Below, one piece after another: positions 44,030 to 51,096 of a stretch of DNA of 64,000 nt. Location of the stretch: positions 1-64,000 of the forward strand of contig NZ_AQHJ01000021.1 of NCBI RefSeq assembly GCF_014925405.1, in the 5' to 3' direction. Positions within the stretch are counted from its first letter, which is position 1. Every line of letters begins with the position of its first letter. The notes beneath the pieces were generated by a model, which saw only the letters and a list, made by a program, of their open reading frames with translations, was not told the DNA's origin and did no database searches. The position numbers and the translations under genes were made by a program. Source of the stretch: Pseudoalteromonas ulvae UL12. GTDB lineage: Bacteria; Pseudomonadota; Gammaproteobacteria; Enterobacterales; Alteromonadaceae.

Positions 44030-44186
44030 GTTAAGTAAGATAAGGATTTTTAAGTAAATGGAATTTTTACACCGTGGGGTGGGGTAGAAGCAACCTGTAA
44101 ATGCTAGTCGTAACTTGTTACGCATGCTGCTTTATAGCAGTGTTTTCTTACGCAACGGAATGACCGCTCTTATGAGCGGTTTTTTC
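44030..44186 (+). ncRNA. candidate small RNA with terminator
   Basis: A TATAGT-type -10 (44021-44026) is followed by about 150 bases without a reading frame. These contain a perfect hairpin CGTAAC-TT-GTTACG (44109-44122) and CTGC-TTTATA-GCAG (44127-44140), and end in a strong terminator at 44163-44186. The start is estimated from the -10 box. It could instead be the leader of the 44219 gene with attenuation; transcription is untested. Confidence 0.4.
44163..44186 (+). terminator. strong terminator
   Basis: ACCGCTC-TTAT-GAGCGGT stem followed by TTTTTTCTTTT. Confidence 0.9.
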
Positions 44187-44218
44187 TTTTAGGTTATCTA
44201 AGAATGTAGAGGGGAGTT

Positions 44219-44410
44219 GTGGTGGTGGTTAGTATTAAGTCACTTGTTGAGAAAGGTGATGTTAGGGCCGTCATGGAGAAGGTTTCAAAAATGGAATTAC
44301 CGGATATTGTCACCGCTGCAGGTGATGCAGGTATAATTTTAAGCGGTCAACGAAAGTACGACGTTGTTATAGGGTTATATAAACAGCTTATTTCTCAAGG
44401 CGCTTATTAG
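44219..44410 (+). CDS. 63-residue hypothetical protein
   Basis: A small protein starting at GTG 44219 (or GTG 44222) after GAGGGGAG. The sequence is helical (VEKGDVRAVMEKVSKMELPDIVTAAGDAGIILSGQRKYDVVIGLYKQLI), not recognised. Its stop lies inside a terminator stem (44401-44412). It lacks the cassette hairpin leader seen in the following genes. A strong ribosome site supports translation. Confidence 0.55.
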   Translation: MVVVSIKSLVEKGDVRAVMEKVSKMELPDIVTAAGDAGIILSGQRKYDVVIGLYKQLISQGAY

Positions 44411-44420
44411 CGTTTTTTTT
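44401..44420 (+). terminator. terminator overlapping the end of the 44219 gene
   Basis: CGCT-TATT-AGCG followed by eight T. Confidence 0.8.
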
Positions 44421-44424
44421 GTGC

Positions 44425-44469
44425 AATAATGATTTTGATAAACAGTAAATACGAGGCATTGGCCATCGT
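44425..44469 (+). promoter_or_regulatory. cassette leader 1: -10 box and bulged hairpin
   Basis: AATAAT at 44425-44430, then 20 nt, then hairpin ACGAGGCATTGGCCATCGT at 44451-44469 (ACGA/TCGT, GGC/GCC, loop ATTG, bulged A). The start codon follows 17 nt later with AGGTG between. Confidence 0.8.
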
Positions 44470-44486
44470 GAATATAGGTGAAAAAT

Positions 44487-44903
44487 ATGGAATCAAAATC
44501 ATTCTGCGAACAGGAGGTGTTGGCATTAATTGCTGATGCTGAAAATACGTTCTTATCTGAAGAATATGATCGCTTAAACGGTATGTGTGAGTCGTTCCTA
44601 AAGCCGCTTGATAGGTTGAGAAACGAAAGACTTTCAGATACTAGCGATTCATTGTTAAGAGTTAGTACTTATCTGAAAAAGTTGTCCTGTAACATTAATG
44701 GCCGAATCAAAGGCTTTAAAGGAAAGGATGAAGAGGCTTTTCAGCTTGGTAGCTGGTTTATGTTTTGGTGTGATAGTAAATCCGGAGAATTATCGACTGT
44801 TGGTCGGGTTAATCTCTTCCGATATTTGAACTCTAAAAGACAACCGGTAGAAATAACTAACAACGTGGTGGCGTTAGATGGTTGGAATAAAAAGGTCGCA
44901 TAG
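44487..44903 (+). CDS. cassette gene, hypothetical
   Basis: A 138-residue helical protein starting MESKSFCEQEVLALIADAENTFL, not recognised. ATG 44487 is chosen because AGGTG (44476-44480) is properly spaced and the conserved leader ends just before. Residues 85-110 (GKDEEAFQLGSWFMFWCDSKSGELSTVGR) contain two Trp and a Cys. A monocistronic cassette: leader 1 upstream, terminator overlapping its last codons. Function unknown; soluble. Confidence 0.65.
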   Translation: MESKSFCEQEVLALIADAENTFLSEEYDRLNGMCESFLKPLDRLRNERLSDTSDSLLRVSTYLKKLSCNINGRIKGFKGKDEEAFQLGSWFMFWCDSKSGELSTVGRVNLFRYLNSKRQPVEITNNVVALDGWNKKVA

Positions 44904-44914
44904 CGGCCTTTTTT
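44892..44914 (+). terminator. cassette terminator
   Basis: AAGGTCGC-ATA-GCGGCCTT stem plus T run; the same design recurs at 58678 and 59723. Confidence 0.88.
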
Positions 44915-44966
44915 ATTGGCTTAAATTATTTTTTGATAGATAAGGTTAGGTTGGCATTATATTGGG

Positions 44967-45012
44967 TAATATGATCCAGTTGAACGTAAATACGGGGCAA
45001 TTGGGCCATCGT
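44967..45012 (+). promoter_or_regulatory. cassette leader 2: divergent bulged hairpin
   Basis: TAATAT-like -10 at 44967-44972. The hairpin ACGGGGCAATTGGGCCATCGT at 44992-45012 keeps ACGG/TCGT (G-U wobble), GGC/GCC and the bulged A, with a six-base loop. Start codon GTG 45037 follows 24 nt later after AAGGTG. Confidence 0.65.
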
Positions 45013-45036
45013 GTTAATATTTATAAGGTGTTTAAT

Positions 45037-45381
45037 GTGAATGAATATAAAGAATGTCCTCGATGTCACTCTAGCGTCGAAGCGCGTGTAACTGTATGTG
45101 GTAACTGTAAAGCAGTGGAACACGTTGGATGGACTGATAAAGAGTTTGGGCTGTACAGAAATAAGGTTTGGGGCAGTATTGTATTGCTTTCAATCTTAGG
45201 CATGTTCTTTGTGCCATCTTACCTAAATAAAAACTTTGATCTGGAAATTGGTAATTTCTTCAGTATTGGGCCAATTGGCGTTTTGGTATTGGGTGCAGTC
45301 GCTTTTGCAATCGCACACATGGCAGCAAAATCAAAAGAAGCAAAGAATAGCAACCTGGTCAGATGGTTCTGGAATGAGTAG
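45037..45381 (+). CDS. zinc-ribbon membrane protein (cassette)
   Basis: A 114-residue protein. The N-terminal zinc ribbon is CPRCHSSVEARVTVCGNCKA (residues about 7-26, two CxxC knuckles). Two membrane helices follow (about 45-64, VWGSIVLLSILGMFFVPSYL; about 80-98, IGPIGVLVLGAVAFAIAHMA). GTG 45037 is chosen because AAGGTG (45025-45030) and the leader hairpin end upstream; earlier in-frame starts would place the hairpin inside the gene. Function unknown. Confidence 0.65.
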   Translation: MNEYKECPRCHSSVEARVTVCGNCKAVEHVGWTDKEFGLYRNKVWGSIVLLSILGMFFVPSYLNKNFDLEIGNFFSIGPIGVLVLGAVAFAIAHMAAKSKEAKNSNLVRWFWNE

Positions 45382-45403
45382 GTTTTCTACTTATTAATAA
45401 AAC

Positions 45404-45428
45404 AACCGGCTAATGCCGGTTTTTTTTA
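45404..45428 (+). terminator. cassette terminator
   Basis: AACCGGC-TAAT-GCCGGTT stem followed by T8; repeated in design at 46498 and 63769. Confidence 0.9.
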
Positions 45429-45460
45429 TGTATGTATCACTATTCAAAGAGCAGTAATGG

Positions 45461-45505
45461 CAAAATATGGAGGTTGATTAGTAAATACGAGGCATTGGCC
45501 ATCGT
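45461..45505 (+). promoter_or_regulatory. cassette leader 3: extended -10 and bulged hairpin
   Basis: TGG-CAAAAT (hexamer 45461-45466), 20 nt, hairpin ACGAGGCATTGGCCATCGT at 45487-45505, 17 nt to ATG 45523 with GAGGAA. Confidence 0.82.
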
Positions 45506-45522
45506 GAAATTGAGGAATAATT

Positions 45523-46491
45523 ATGACTTTGGATATGTTTGCTTGTAGTGATGACTCAGCAAAGTTAACAGTGTTATCTATGGGATTAGGGCAGGATAGT
45601 ACAGCGCTTCTTTATAAGTATGTTTATGATGAGCACTTTAAAAAGCAGTACGCACCAAATGATTTTTTGGTGATTTTTTCTGATACAGGGAACGAATTCC
45701 CCCAGACCTATGAACATTTAGAAAGCATTAAGATATTTTGTGAAACTCACGGTATTGAATTTGTTCATCTAATACCTGAGATGGGATATCACACTGGAGA
45801 TTGGCAATCTCTTGAGCACTTCTATGAAGTAAAAGAAGCTGTTGGATCAAAAGCCTACCCTAAAATTTGTAGTCAACGACTGAAAATTGAGCCTATTTAT
45901 CGTTATTTAGAAGATTATTTAGGTCAAAAATACGGTGTTAAAGTTGGTAAGAAAAAAGGGTTTCGACAATTTGCTGTTGAGTTCGGAAAAGTACAGATGA
46001 TGATCGGTATTGCAAAGAACGAAGAAAAGCGAATGAGTGATGCGGCTGATAGAAAAGAGCGCTGGTATCGTGAATCTATCGAACATATTTACCCTTTGGT
46101 TGATATGAACATGGATCGCAAAGGTTGTCAGACGTATATAAAGTCTGTTGGCCATAAGATACCAATTCCTAGTAACTGCATGATGTGTCCGTTTTTGTCT
46201 GAGGAAGAATTGGAGTATCTGCGTAGATTCGAACCTAAAGCTTTAGAAAATTGGATTTACTACGAAAAGCGTAAGCTTAATCGTTGGAGCCATTTAGAAG
46301 CTGTGCCGGTTAATAAAGGCACTGATGATGAACCGCGAATTGTATACGTCAATAAAAACCTGGGCGTATGGGGCAAACGTCGATTACCGGAAATGGTAAG
46401 TATCGTTCAAGAAAAGTTTAAAAACTGGACTGATGATATGATCATCGATTACCGAATGTCACATGGTCACTGTGTTGCTTCGGCATACTAA
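45523..46491 (+). CDS. PP-loop (PAPS-reductase-like) enzyme
   Basis: A 322-residue enzyme of the adenine nucleotide alpha-hydrolase / PAPS reductase superfamily. The PP-loop SMGLGQDSTALL (about 19-30) should bind ATP or PAPS-like nucleotide. FSDTGNEFPQTYEH (about 50-63) and CSQRLKIEPIYRYL (about 118-131) are family-like. The C-terminal SNCMMCPF (about 217-224) is a possible metal or Fe-S site. Plasmid and phage members are often found with DNA-modification or anti-defence genes; the substrate cannot be told from sequence. Monocistronic cassette with leader 3 and its own terminator. Confidence 0.78.
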   Translation: MTLDMFACSDDSAKLTVLSMGLGQDSTALLYKYVYDEHFKKQYAPNDFLVIFSDTGNEFPQTYEHLESIKIFCETHGIEFVHLIPEMGYHTGDWQSLEHFYEVKEAVGSKAYPKICSQRLKIEPIYRYLEDYLGQKYGVKVGKKKGFRQFAVEFGKVQMMIGIAKNEEKRMSDAADRKERWYRESIEHIYPLVDMNMDRKGCQTYIKSVGHKIPIPSNCMMCPFLSEEELEYLRRFEPKALENWIYYEKRKLNRWSHLEAVPVNKGTDDEPRIVYVNKNLGVWGKRRLPEMVSIVQEKFKNWTDDMIIDYRMSHGHCVASAY

Positions 46492-46497
46492 AAAAAT

Positions 46498-46520
46498 CCG
46501 GCATTAGCCGGTTTTTTTTT
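46498..46520 (+). terminator. cassette terminator
   Basis: CCGGC-ATTA-GCCGG stem with a T9 tract. Confidence 0.9.
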
Positions 46521-46550
46521 GCCCTCTCTCCTTAATGCTTATAAGCATGG

Positions 46551-46595
46551 CAAAATATAGAGGTTGATTAGTAAATACGAGGCATTGGCCATCGT
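46551..46595 (+). promoter_or_regulatory. cassette leader 4
   Basis: TGG-CAAAAT (46551-46556), 20 nt, hairpin ACGAGGCATTGGCCATCGT (46577-46595), 14 nt to ATG 46610 with AAGGAA. Confidence 0.82.
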
Positions 46596-46609
46596 GATAA
46601 GGAATAAAT

Positions 46610-47044
46610 ATGAAAAAGGTAGAGGTTTATCTTAACCGTAAAGCTATGGGTAAAAGTCCTAAGCGAATTTACTCTATTAGAGACACTATAACGGATACCG
46701 TTGTTGCTTCTAATAGTTGTGTTCTGCTTGAGAATGTTGAGCTTGTCGTTCAACCCAGCGGTCGTAGAGATACGTTATCGCGTATCGAGCGAGGTGCCAA
46801 AATAACGAAAACAGTTCATGCGTTCCTTCGTGGCAATATTGTCTATCGAGGAAGAAATGCTAAGAAAGTGAGTAAAGAACGAGGTTTATTTTGTGCCGGT
46901 AAAGCCGTTGGTTATGATCCGATTAAAACGGATTCATGGCTAGAGCTGAATGGGTTAAAAATGCCTGAAATTGTCGAAGGTCTTAAATCGATAACAAGAG
47001 CTAAATATGCTGTTTTGTTTGAAGATGGGATCTACGTTTTATAA
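46610..47044 (+). CDS. cassette gene with 'VHAF' family motif
   Basis: A 144-residue protein. The segment VYLNRKAMGKSPKRIYSIRD, LLENVELVVQPSGRRDTLSRIERGAKITKTVHAFLRGNIV is a conserved module also present in the 59239 gene (VRVYRNLNKPEFYSILAI, RQRVLREQRRNVHAFCEGYIV), so the two are paralogues. I recall similar short proteins in plasmids and phages without a known function. The rest, ITRAKYAVLFEDGIYVL, is beta-rich. Monocistronic, with leader 4 and a terminator overlapping the stop. Confidence 0.68.
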   Translation: MKKVEVYLNRKAMGKSPKRIYSIRDTITDTVVASNSCVLLENVELVVQPSGRRDTLSRIERGAKITKTVHAFLRGNIVYRGRNAKKVSKERGLFCAGKAVGYDPIKTDSWLELNGLKMPEIVEGLKSITRAKYAVLFEDGIYVL

Positions 47045-47066
47045 AAGCCCTTCTGGGCTTTTTTTA
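47044..47066 (+). terminator. cassette terminator
   Basis: AAAGCCC-TTCT-GGGCTTT followed by T; the stem begins at the stop codon of the preceding gene. Confidence 0.88.
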
Positions 47067-47098
47067 TTTTGAAGCAAATTCAGGGTTAATTATCACGA

Positions 47099-47143
47099 TA
47101 AACTAGAGTTGTAATTAAGTAATAACGAGGCACTGGCCATCGT
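47099..47143 (+). promoter_or_regulatory. cassette leader 5
   Basis: TAAACT (47099-47104), 20 nt, hairpin ACGAGGCACTGGCCATCGT (47125-47143; loop ACTG instead of ATTG, stems unchanged), 18 nt to ATG 47162 with GAGG. Confidence 0.8.
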
Positions 47144-47161
47144 GAAATTGAGGAAAATATT

Positions 47162-47467
47162 ATGCAAACTTTAGTTAATGTAGAAAAAATCGATCCTAGT
47201 ATTGCTGCTTGGATGGCTGCCCTTGAAGCTGACTTTGAATATGTTGAGTTACAAGAGCTATTTTCTGGTGAATTCGGAATTGCCTTTCAAGATGTATATT
47301 CTGTCATTACAGGAAATTTTCAACATTTAGATGATGTGTTATCTAAATGTTTATTAGCGAATGAACGTAGTGATGTAGATCATGTTATTAATACGCTTGC
47401 TGAAATAGGTGCAATAGAAACTGTTGGTGACTTTGTTGCGTTAGCACCAAGCAAAAACCTGTCGTAA
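47162..47467 (+). CDS. cassette gene, acidic hypothetical
   Basis: A 101-residue acidic helical protein beginning MQTLVNVEKIDPSIAAWMAALEADFEYVELQELFSGEF, not recognised. No signal, Cys or membrane helix. Small acidic proteins of this type can be DNA mimics, but no specific evidence is present. Monocistronic; leader 5 precedes it and its last codons lie in the terminator stem (47456-47475). Confidence 0.62.
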   Translation: MQTLVNVEKIDPSIAAWMAALEADFEYVELQELFSGEFGIAFQDVYSVITGNFQHLDDVLSKCLLANERSDVDHVINTLAEIGAIETVGDFVALAPSKNLS

Positions 47468-47484
47468 GACGGGTTTTTTTTTGC
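47456..47484 (+). terminator. cassette terminator
   Basis: AACCTGTC-GTAA-GACGGGTT stem (one wobble) followed by T9. Confidence 0.85.
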
Positions 47485-47511
47485 TTGTCACTTCTATGTT
47501 AAAGGAGCTGA

Positions 47512-47556
47512 TAAGCTAGAGGGGAATTTAAGTAGATACGAGGCATTGGCCATCGT
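47512..47556 (+). promoter_or_regulatory. cassette leader 6
   Basis: TAAGCT (47512-47517) preceded by TGA, 20 nt, hairpin ACGAGGCATTGGCCATCGT (47538-47556), 14 nt to ATG 47571 with TAGGAG. Confidence 0.8.
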
Positions 47557-47570
47557 GAATAGGAGTTAAT

Positions 47571-48020
47571 ATGAAACTGATTATGTGGACTAATGGTGAC
47601 AAGCTTATACGTGGCGCTGTCGTTGAAAGGCGAGAGAGTCGAAATAAGTATGCAGTAGACATCATACTTGAAGATGGACGTTGGTTTAACAACGCTCCGG
47701 AACGAGCGTTAATGCTTAACATTAATTGGATCCTTACTGATCAGGATGTTGATACTAATGAGGTAAATACCTGGTTAGAGCTAAGTAAAGTACGCGAACA
47801 GTATGTGTTTAGTGCGGTAGTAACACTTCAATCTAATGGTGAGAAGGCTGGTGTAAATATTTATCGTAGAGCACCGGTTATCAAAGCAAAGAATATTGAA
47901 GAGGCTGAGTTATCAATTCGTCGTCACTATGGCGATGATTGTGTCTTAGAAATATCAGATTTAAAATTATCTGACTGCCAAATCGGGCCTATCTGGTGCG
48001 ATACAATAGAAGCCTCTTAA
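47571..48020 (+). CDS. cassette gene, hypothetical
   Basis: A 149-residue protein, beta-rich at the start (MKLIMWTNGDKLIRGAVVERRESRNKYAVDIILEDGRWFNNA) and mixed later (IEEAELSIRRHYGDDCVLEISDLKL). Not recognised. It has leader 6 and a weak terminator at its end, after which another gene begins within 30 bases. No export signal. Confidence 0.62.
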   Translation: MKLIMWTNGDKLIRGAVVERRESRNKYAVDIILEDGRWFNNAPERALMLNINWILTDQDVDTNEVNTWLELSKVREQYVFSAVVTLQSNGEKAGVNIYRRAPVIKAKNIEEAELSIRRHYGDDCVLEISDLKLSDCQIGPIWCDTIEAS

Positions 48021-48032
48021 AGAGGCTTTTAT
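48010..48032 (+). terminator. weak terminator between cassette genes
   Basis: AAGCCTCT-TAA-AGAGGCTT followed by TTATTTTT; interrupted T tract, so some read-through into the 48049 gene is likely. Confidence 0.7.
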
Positions 48033-48048
48033 TTTTCGTGAGGTGTAA

Positions 48049-48333
48049 TTGATGGAGCAGAACGGACAAGCTGTAATTTTGTTTTCATTTAAAGTTCAGG
48101 GAGTGGATTTCGAACAGTACTGTTACTGTAAAGAAAATGACTTTGATGTTTATGGTGTACGGCTTGTAACAATGCCGGAAGTCATCAAAGGTGTTTCTGA
48201 TGATAAGTGGGAAGCTAAGGAAGATTTTAAGTTCAATTTGCTGCTTAGTAATAACAGCGAGTTACATTCTGCAGTTAGTAGTTCTACATGTAGAATTATC
48301 GAAAAAGAAGGCGGAACTATCGCCTTGAATTAA
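48049..48333 (+). CDS. cassette-associated hypothetical, carries palindrome copy 8
   Basis: A 94-residue protein (MEQNGQAVILFSFKVQGVDFEQYCYCKENDFDVYGVRL...), not recognised. It lacks a leader hairpin; GTGAGGTG upstream gives a ribosome site. It is probably read through from the previous cassette. ATG 48052 is an alternative start. The dispersed palindrome in its 3' part is read in a different frame here (STCRII) than in the other intragenic copies, showing that the constraint is on the DNA. Confidence 0.55.
   Translation: MMEQNGQAVILFSFKVQGVDFEQYCYCKENDFDVYGVRLVTMPEVIKGVSDDKWEAKEDFKFNLLLSNNSELHSAVSSSTCRIIEKEGGTIALN
48282..48295. repeat. dispersed palindrome TTCTACATGTAGAA, copy 8 (intragenic)
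   Basis: Perfect copy inside the 48049-48333 gene, about 130 bp before leader 7. Confidence 0.75.
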
Positions 48334-48369
48334 ATAATTATTATAACGATATACTGCCCCCAACCATTT

Positions 48370-48393
48370 ACCCCGCACTGCGGGGTTTTTTTT
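48370..48393 (+). terminator. cassette terminator
   Basis: ACCCCGC-ACT-GCGGGGT stem followed by T8. Confidence 0.9.
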
Positions 48394-48424
48394 ATTCAAC
48401 GGCTCTACAAATGCCTGTTTGTGG

Positions 48425-48469
48425 CAAAATAATCATGATTTTTAGTAAATACGAGGCATTGGCCATCGT
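48425..48469 (+). promoter_or_regulatory. cassette leader 7
   Basis: TGG-CAAAAT (48425-48430), 20 nt, hairpin ACGAGGCATTGGCCATCGT (48451-48469), 17 nt to ATG 48487 with AGGTG. Confidence 0.82.
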
Positions 48470-48486
48470 GAATAAAGGTGAAAAAT

Positions 48487-49602
48487 ATGAAAACATTAAA
48501 GCAAGCAGTAGAGTGTCTAACGTCTTTTGGTAATGCAGTAGACTTTAAAGGTTTGAAAAAACTGTATAAAAAAGCTGCGTTATTGGTGCATTCAGATCGA
48601 GCGAAAGAGCATGGTTGTTCTTACAATATGGTTGATTTGAATAATGCCTGGGGCATGATCAGCAATAACGTTGAATCAGCGTTGATGCTAATTGAAGGTA
48701 GTGAAGTTCTAGAAAAGGCTCGCGTTTTTGCGAACTCTTGGAAAGACGATCCTCTTCATGAAGCGTCAGTTCCAAGTTTTTACACTGTAGAAACTATGGC
48801 TAAGAAAGCTTGGAACATTGTTGAGGATGGTGAAGACGGTAACTTCGTCTGGTTTAATCCTAGTAAGCATGTTACTTACATTAAGGATTCTAATCTGGAG
48901 TATCGCTACTATTACGGTGGTGATGTTATCAGCTTTTATGATCTTGAAAACTCATTTAAAACGGGCAAAGAGTGTACCGGCTTTCGTGTATGCCATGACC
49001 GTTTAACTGATCGTAGTTTTATGGAGATTTGGAGTGAAATTCTGAATGAGTATTGCGAGACTCCAACACCCAAAGGTGTGTGGACTTGGCTTACAAGTTT
49101 AGAAATGGTTGATAATGGTCGTTATCACGGTAAATGCGCTGAAATTAAAGTGGGTGATAGTTCAGTACGGGTATATGAAGACAATGTATCCGGCAACAAA
49201 AACTTCTCGCCATTTGTGATTAATCGCGTTAAGCCAGTTGCATCGATGCCAAAAAAATGGACGGTAGTACAGCTTAGAAAAATATTGGCTAATGGTCAAT
49301 TTTCAAAGTATAAGCAGGACTACTATATGACCGATGATTATGCTGGAGATGCGGCAAGTAACTTTCGCAAAGGGTATTACCAAAATCCTCTTGATAGTTA
49401 TGCTGATATCCTTACGTGTAATCACATGCGGGTTTGGAGTAACCAAAATGAAGACGGTACAGTAGTTCTACATTTGGGTGCTCATAGCAATGACGGTCGC
49501 TCTTTAATTGTTGATTTAAATAATCGGTATCCAATAGTTGATATGGAAGCGGAAGAGGCTCAATACCTTACCGGTGATATAAAGCTTATAGATGCTGCCT
49601 AA
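48487..49602 (+). CDS. J-domain-like protein (cassette)
   Basis: A 371-residue protein. The N-terminal segment LKKLYKKAALLVHSDRAKEHGCSYNMVDLNNAWGMI (about 22-57) resembles a DnaJ J-domain, but the hallmark HPD is HSD (about 35-37). The remaining 300 residues have two repeated-looking blocks (VETMAKKAWNIVEDGEDGNFVWF, and later VVQLRKILANGQFSKY) and are not recognised. It might engage host DnaK or mimic a J-protein; loss of Pro in HPD normally impairs DnaK stimulation. Soluble. Monocistronic with leader 7 and terminator. Confidence 0.62.
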   Translation: MKTLKQAVECLTSFGNAVDFKGLKKLYKKAALLVHSDRAKEHGCSYNMVDLNNAWGMISNNVESALMLIEGSEVLEKARVFANSWKDDPLHEASVPSFYTVETMAKKAWNIVEDGEDGNFVWFNPSKHVTYIKDSNLEYRYYYGGDVISFYDLENSFKTGKECTGFRVCHDRLTDRSFMEIWSEILNEYCETPTPKGVWTWLTSLEMVDNGRYHGKCAEIKVGDSSVRVYEDNVSGNKNFSPFVINRVKPVASMPKKWTVVQLRKILANGQFSKYKQDYYMTDDYAGDAASNFRKGYYQNPLDSYADILTCNHMRVWSNQNEDGTVVLHLGAHSNDGRSLIVDLNNRYPIVDMEAEEAQYLTGDIKLIDAA

Positions 49603-49609
49603 AATAGAA

Positions 49610-49635
49610 AACCTCGCTTAGCGGGGTTTTTTTAT
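49610..49635 (+). terminator. cassette terminator
   Basis: AACCTCGC-TTA-GCGGGGTT followed by T7. Confidence 0.88.
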
Positions 49636-49665
49636 GTCTGTCGTAAAATTCATTGCGTTAAATGG

Positions 49666-49710
49666 TATATTGATCCGGATTTTAAGTAATAACGAGGCAT
49701 TGGCCATCGT
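49666..49710 (+). promoter_or_regulatory. cassette leader 8
   Basis: TGG-TATATT (49666-49671), 20 nt, hairpin ACGAGGCATTGGCCATCGT (49692-49710), 18 nt to ATG 49729 with GAGGAA. Confidence 0.82.
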
Positions 49711-49728
49711 GTAAATGAGGAAAATAAT

Positions 49729-51096
49729 ATGACTATTGTACGTGCAACATACAGCCCAGAAGACAACAAATTGCGTATCTACACTAACGGTGAACGTGTT
49801 AGTGATGATGTTTATGCTTTGTTAAAAGAGAAAGGGTTTAAGTGGGCACCGGTTCAAAAGCTTTTTGTTAAACCAAGATGGACGCCAAGTTGTGAAGACT
49901 TGTGTATTCAATTGGCCGGTAACATTGTAGCTGAAGAAACTACCTTACTTGAACGTGCTGAAGTGAAAGCTGAGCGACTTGACTCTTTAGCTGAAAAGCG
50001 TTCGTCACAGTCAGATGCATTTGTTTCTGCAGCTATTCGTTTAGCGGAAAGAATGAGTTTTGGCCAACCTATATTGGTAGGACATCATTCAGAACGTCGA
50101 GCGAGAAAAGATGCAGAGCAGGTAGAGCGATTACATGAAAAAGCGGTAGAAGCTGCTGACGCGGTATCTTATTGGCTATACAGAGCTGAAGGGGTAGAAC
50201 GTCACGCTAACTACAAAAACGATCCAGATGTTCGAGCAAGAAGGATTAAAACACTACTTGCTGAACTACGTGATGATCAAAGAACGCTTAATCATGCTCA
50301 GATATGCATTAAGCTTTGGAGCGACATCGATGCAATTGAAGATGCAGAGAAGAAGCCTAAGTATGTTCGTCATTATGCCGGTTCGATGTTAAAGACTGGC
50401 TCCACTACACCTTCGGGTTTTTGGAGTGCTTTGGATCGAGCTGAAATGACTGAACAAGAGGTGATTGATAAATCACTTCAATGGGCTAACGGTATTGCTA
50501 ACAGTGTTTTTTATGCAAGACGTATTCAACATACATTGAATCGACTTGGTTATGAACGCTTCATGTTGGGTGATACTGTTCGTTTCGAAGATGCGCTGAC
50601 GGCAACCATAATCAAGGCATTTGCTCGTGATAATGGTGCTCATAAACCAGAGTGCAAGAAAGTAGAGGGGAATTGGAAGTTAACTTCTAGTGTTCCGTTA
50701 CCTCTGCATATTGGAGAAGGTGAAGTGTTGTCGTTGTCTGATGTTGAATGGAAAGACCTGATGCAATCGTGTGGTTATGAAGTACCTATTAAGAAACCGG
50801 CTAAGCCGCCGATTCTTAACTTCAGAGCTGAATCGATTAAAGGGGTTGTTTTTCGCAATGTGACTACGTTGCGCCAAGTGGTGATGACTAAAGCTGAGTA
50901 TTCAGATATTTATTCTGATTATCGCGGTGTAAAAGATTCATCATGTGGCCAATTCCGTTTTAAGATGTGCAAGGATCCTAATCACAAGGGGCCAGGTTAT
51001 TCAGCTGAATGGGTAGCTGTTTTCTTGTCGGATTCTAAAGAACATCCTATGCCGGAAAGTGACGCAATTATCAAGGTAGAACAGGATGCAGCCTAA
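49729..51096 (+). CDS. DUF3560-family plasmid protein
   Basis: A 455-residue cytoplasmic protein. The region ERAEVKAERLDSLAEKRSSQSDAFVSAAIRLAERMSFGQPILVGHHSERRARKDAEQVERLHEKAVEAADAVSYWLYRA (about 78-155) is the DUF3560 signature, with the FGQPILVGHHSE core. Such proteins are widespread next to anti-restriction genes on conjugative plasmids; biochemical role unknown. The N-terminal part (YALLKEKGFKWAPVQKLFVKPRWTPSCEDLC) is also typical. It overlaps the following methyltransferase-like gene by one base, so the two form a two-gene cassette under leader 8. Confidence 0.82.
   Translation: MTIVRATYSPEDNKLRIYTNGERVSDDVYALLKEKGFKWAPVQKLFVKPRWTPSCEDLCIQLAGNIVAEETTLLERAEVKAERLDSLAEKRSSQSDAFVSAAIRLAERMSFGQPILVGHHSERRARKDAEQVERLHEKAVEAADAVSYWLYRAEGVERHANYKNDPDVRARRIKTLLAELRDDQRTLNHAQICIKLWSDIDAIEDAEKKPKYVRHYAGSMLKTGSTTPSGFWSALDRAEMTEQEVIDKSLQWANGIANSVFYARRIQHTLNRLGYERFMLGDTVRFEDALTATIIKAFARDNGAHKPECKKVEGNWKLTSSVPLPLHIGEGEVLSLSDVEWKDLMQSCGYEVPIKKPAKPPILNFRAESIKGVVFRNVTTLRQVVMTKAEYSDIYSDYRGVKDSSCGQFRFKMCKDPNHKGPGYSAEWVAVFLSDSKEHPMPESDAIIKVEQDAA

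Noticed and set aside
44962..45036. Longer version of the zinc-ribbon membrane protein starting at 44962
   Set aside because: It would place the conserved leader hairpin and ribosome site inside the coding sequence; GTG 45037 has AAGGTG at proper spacing.
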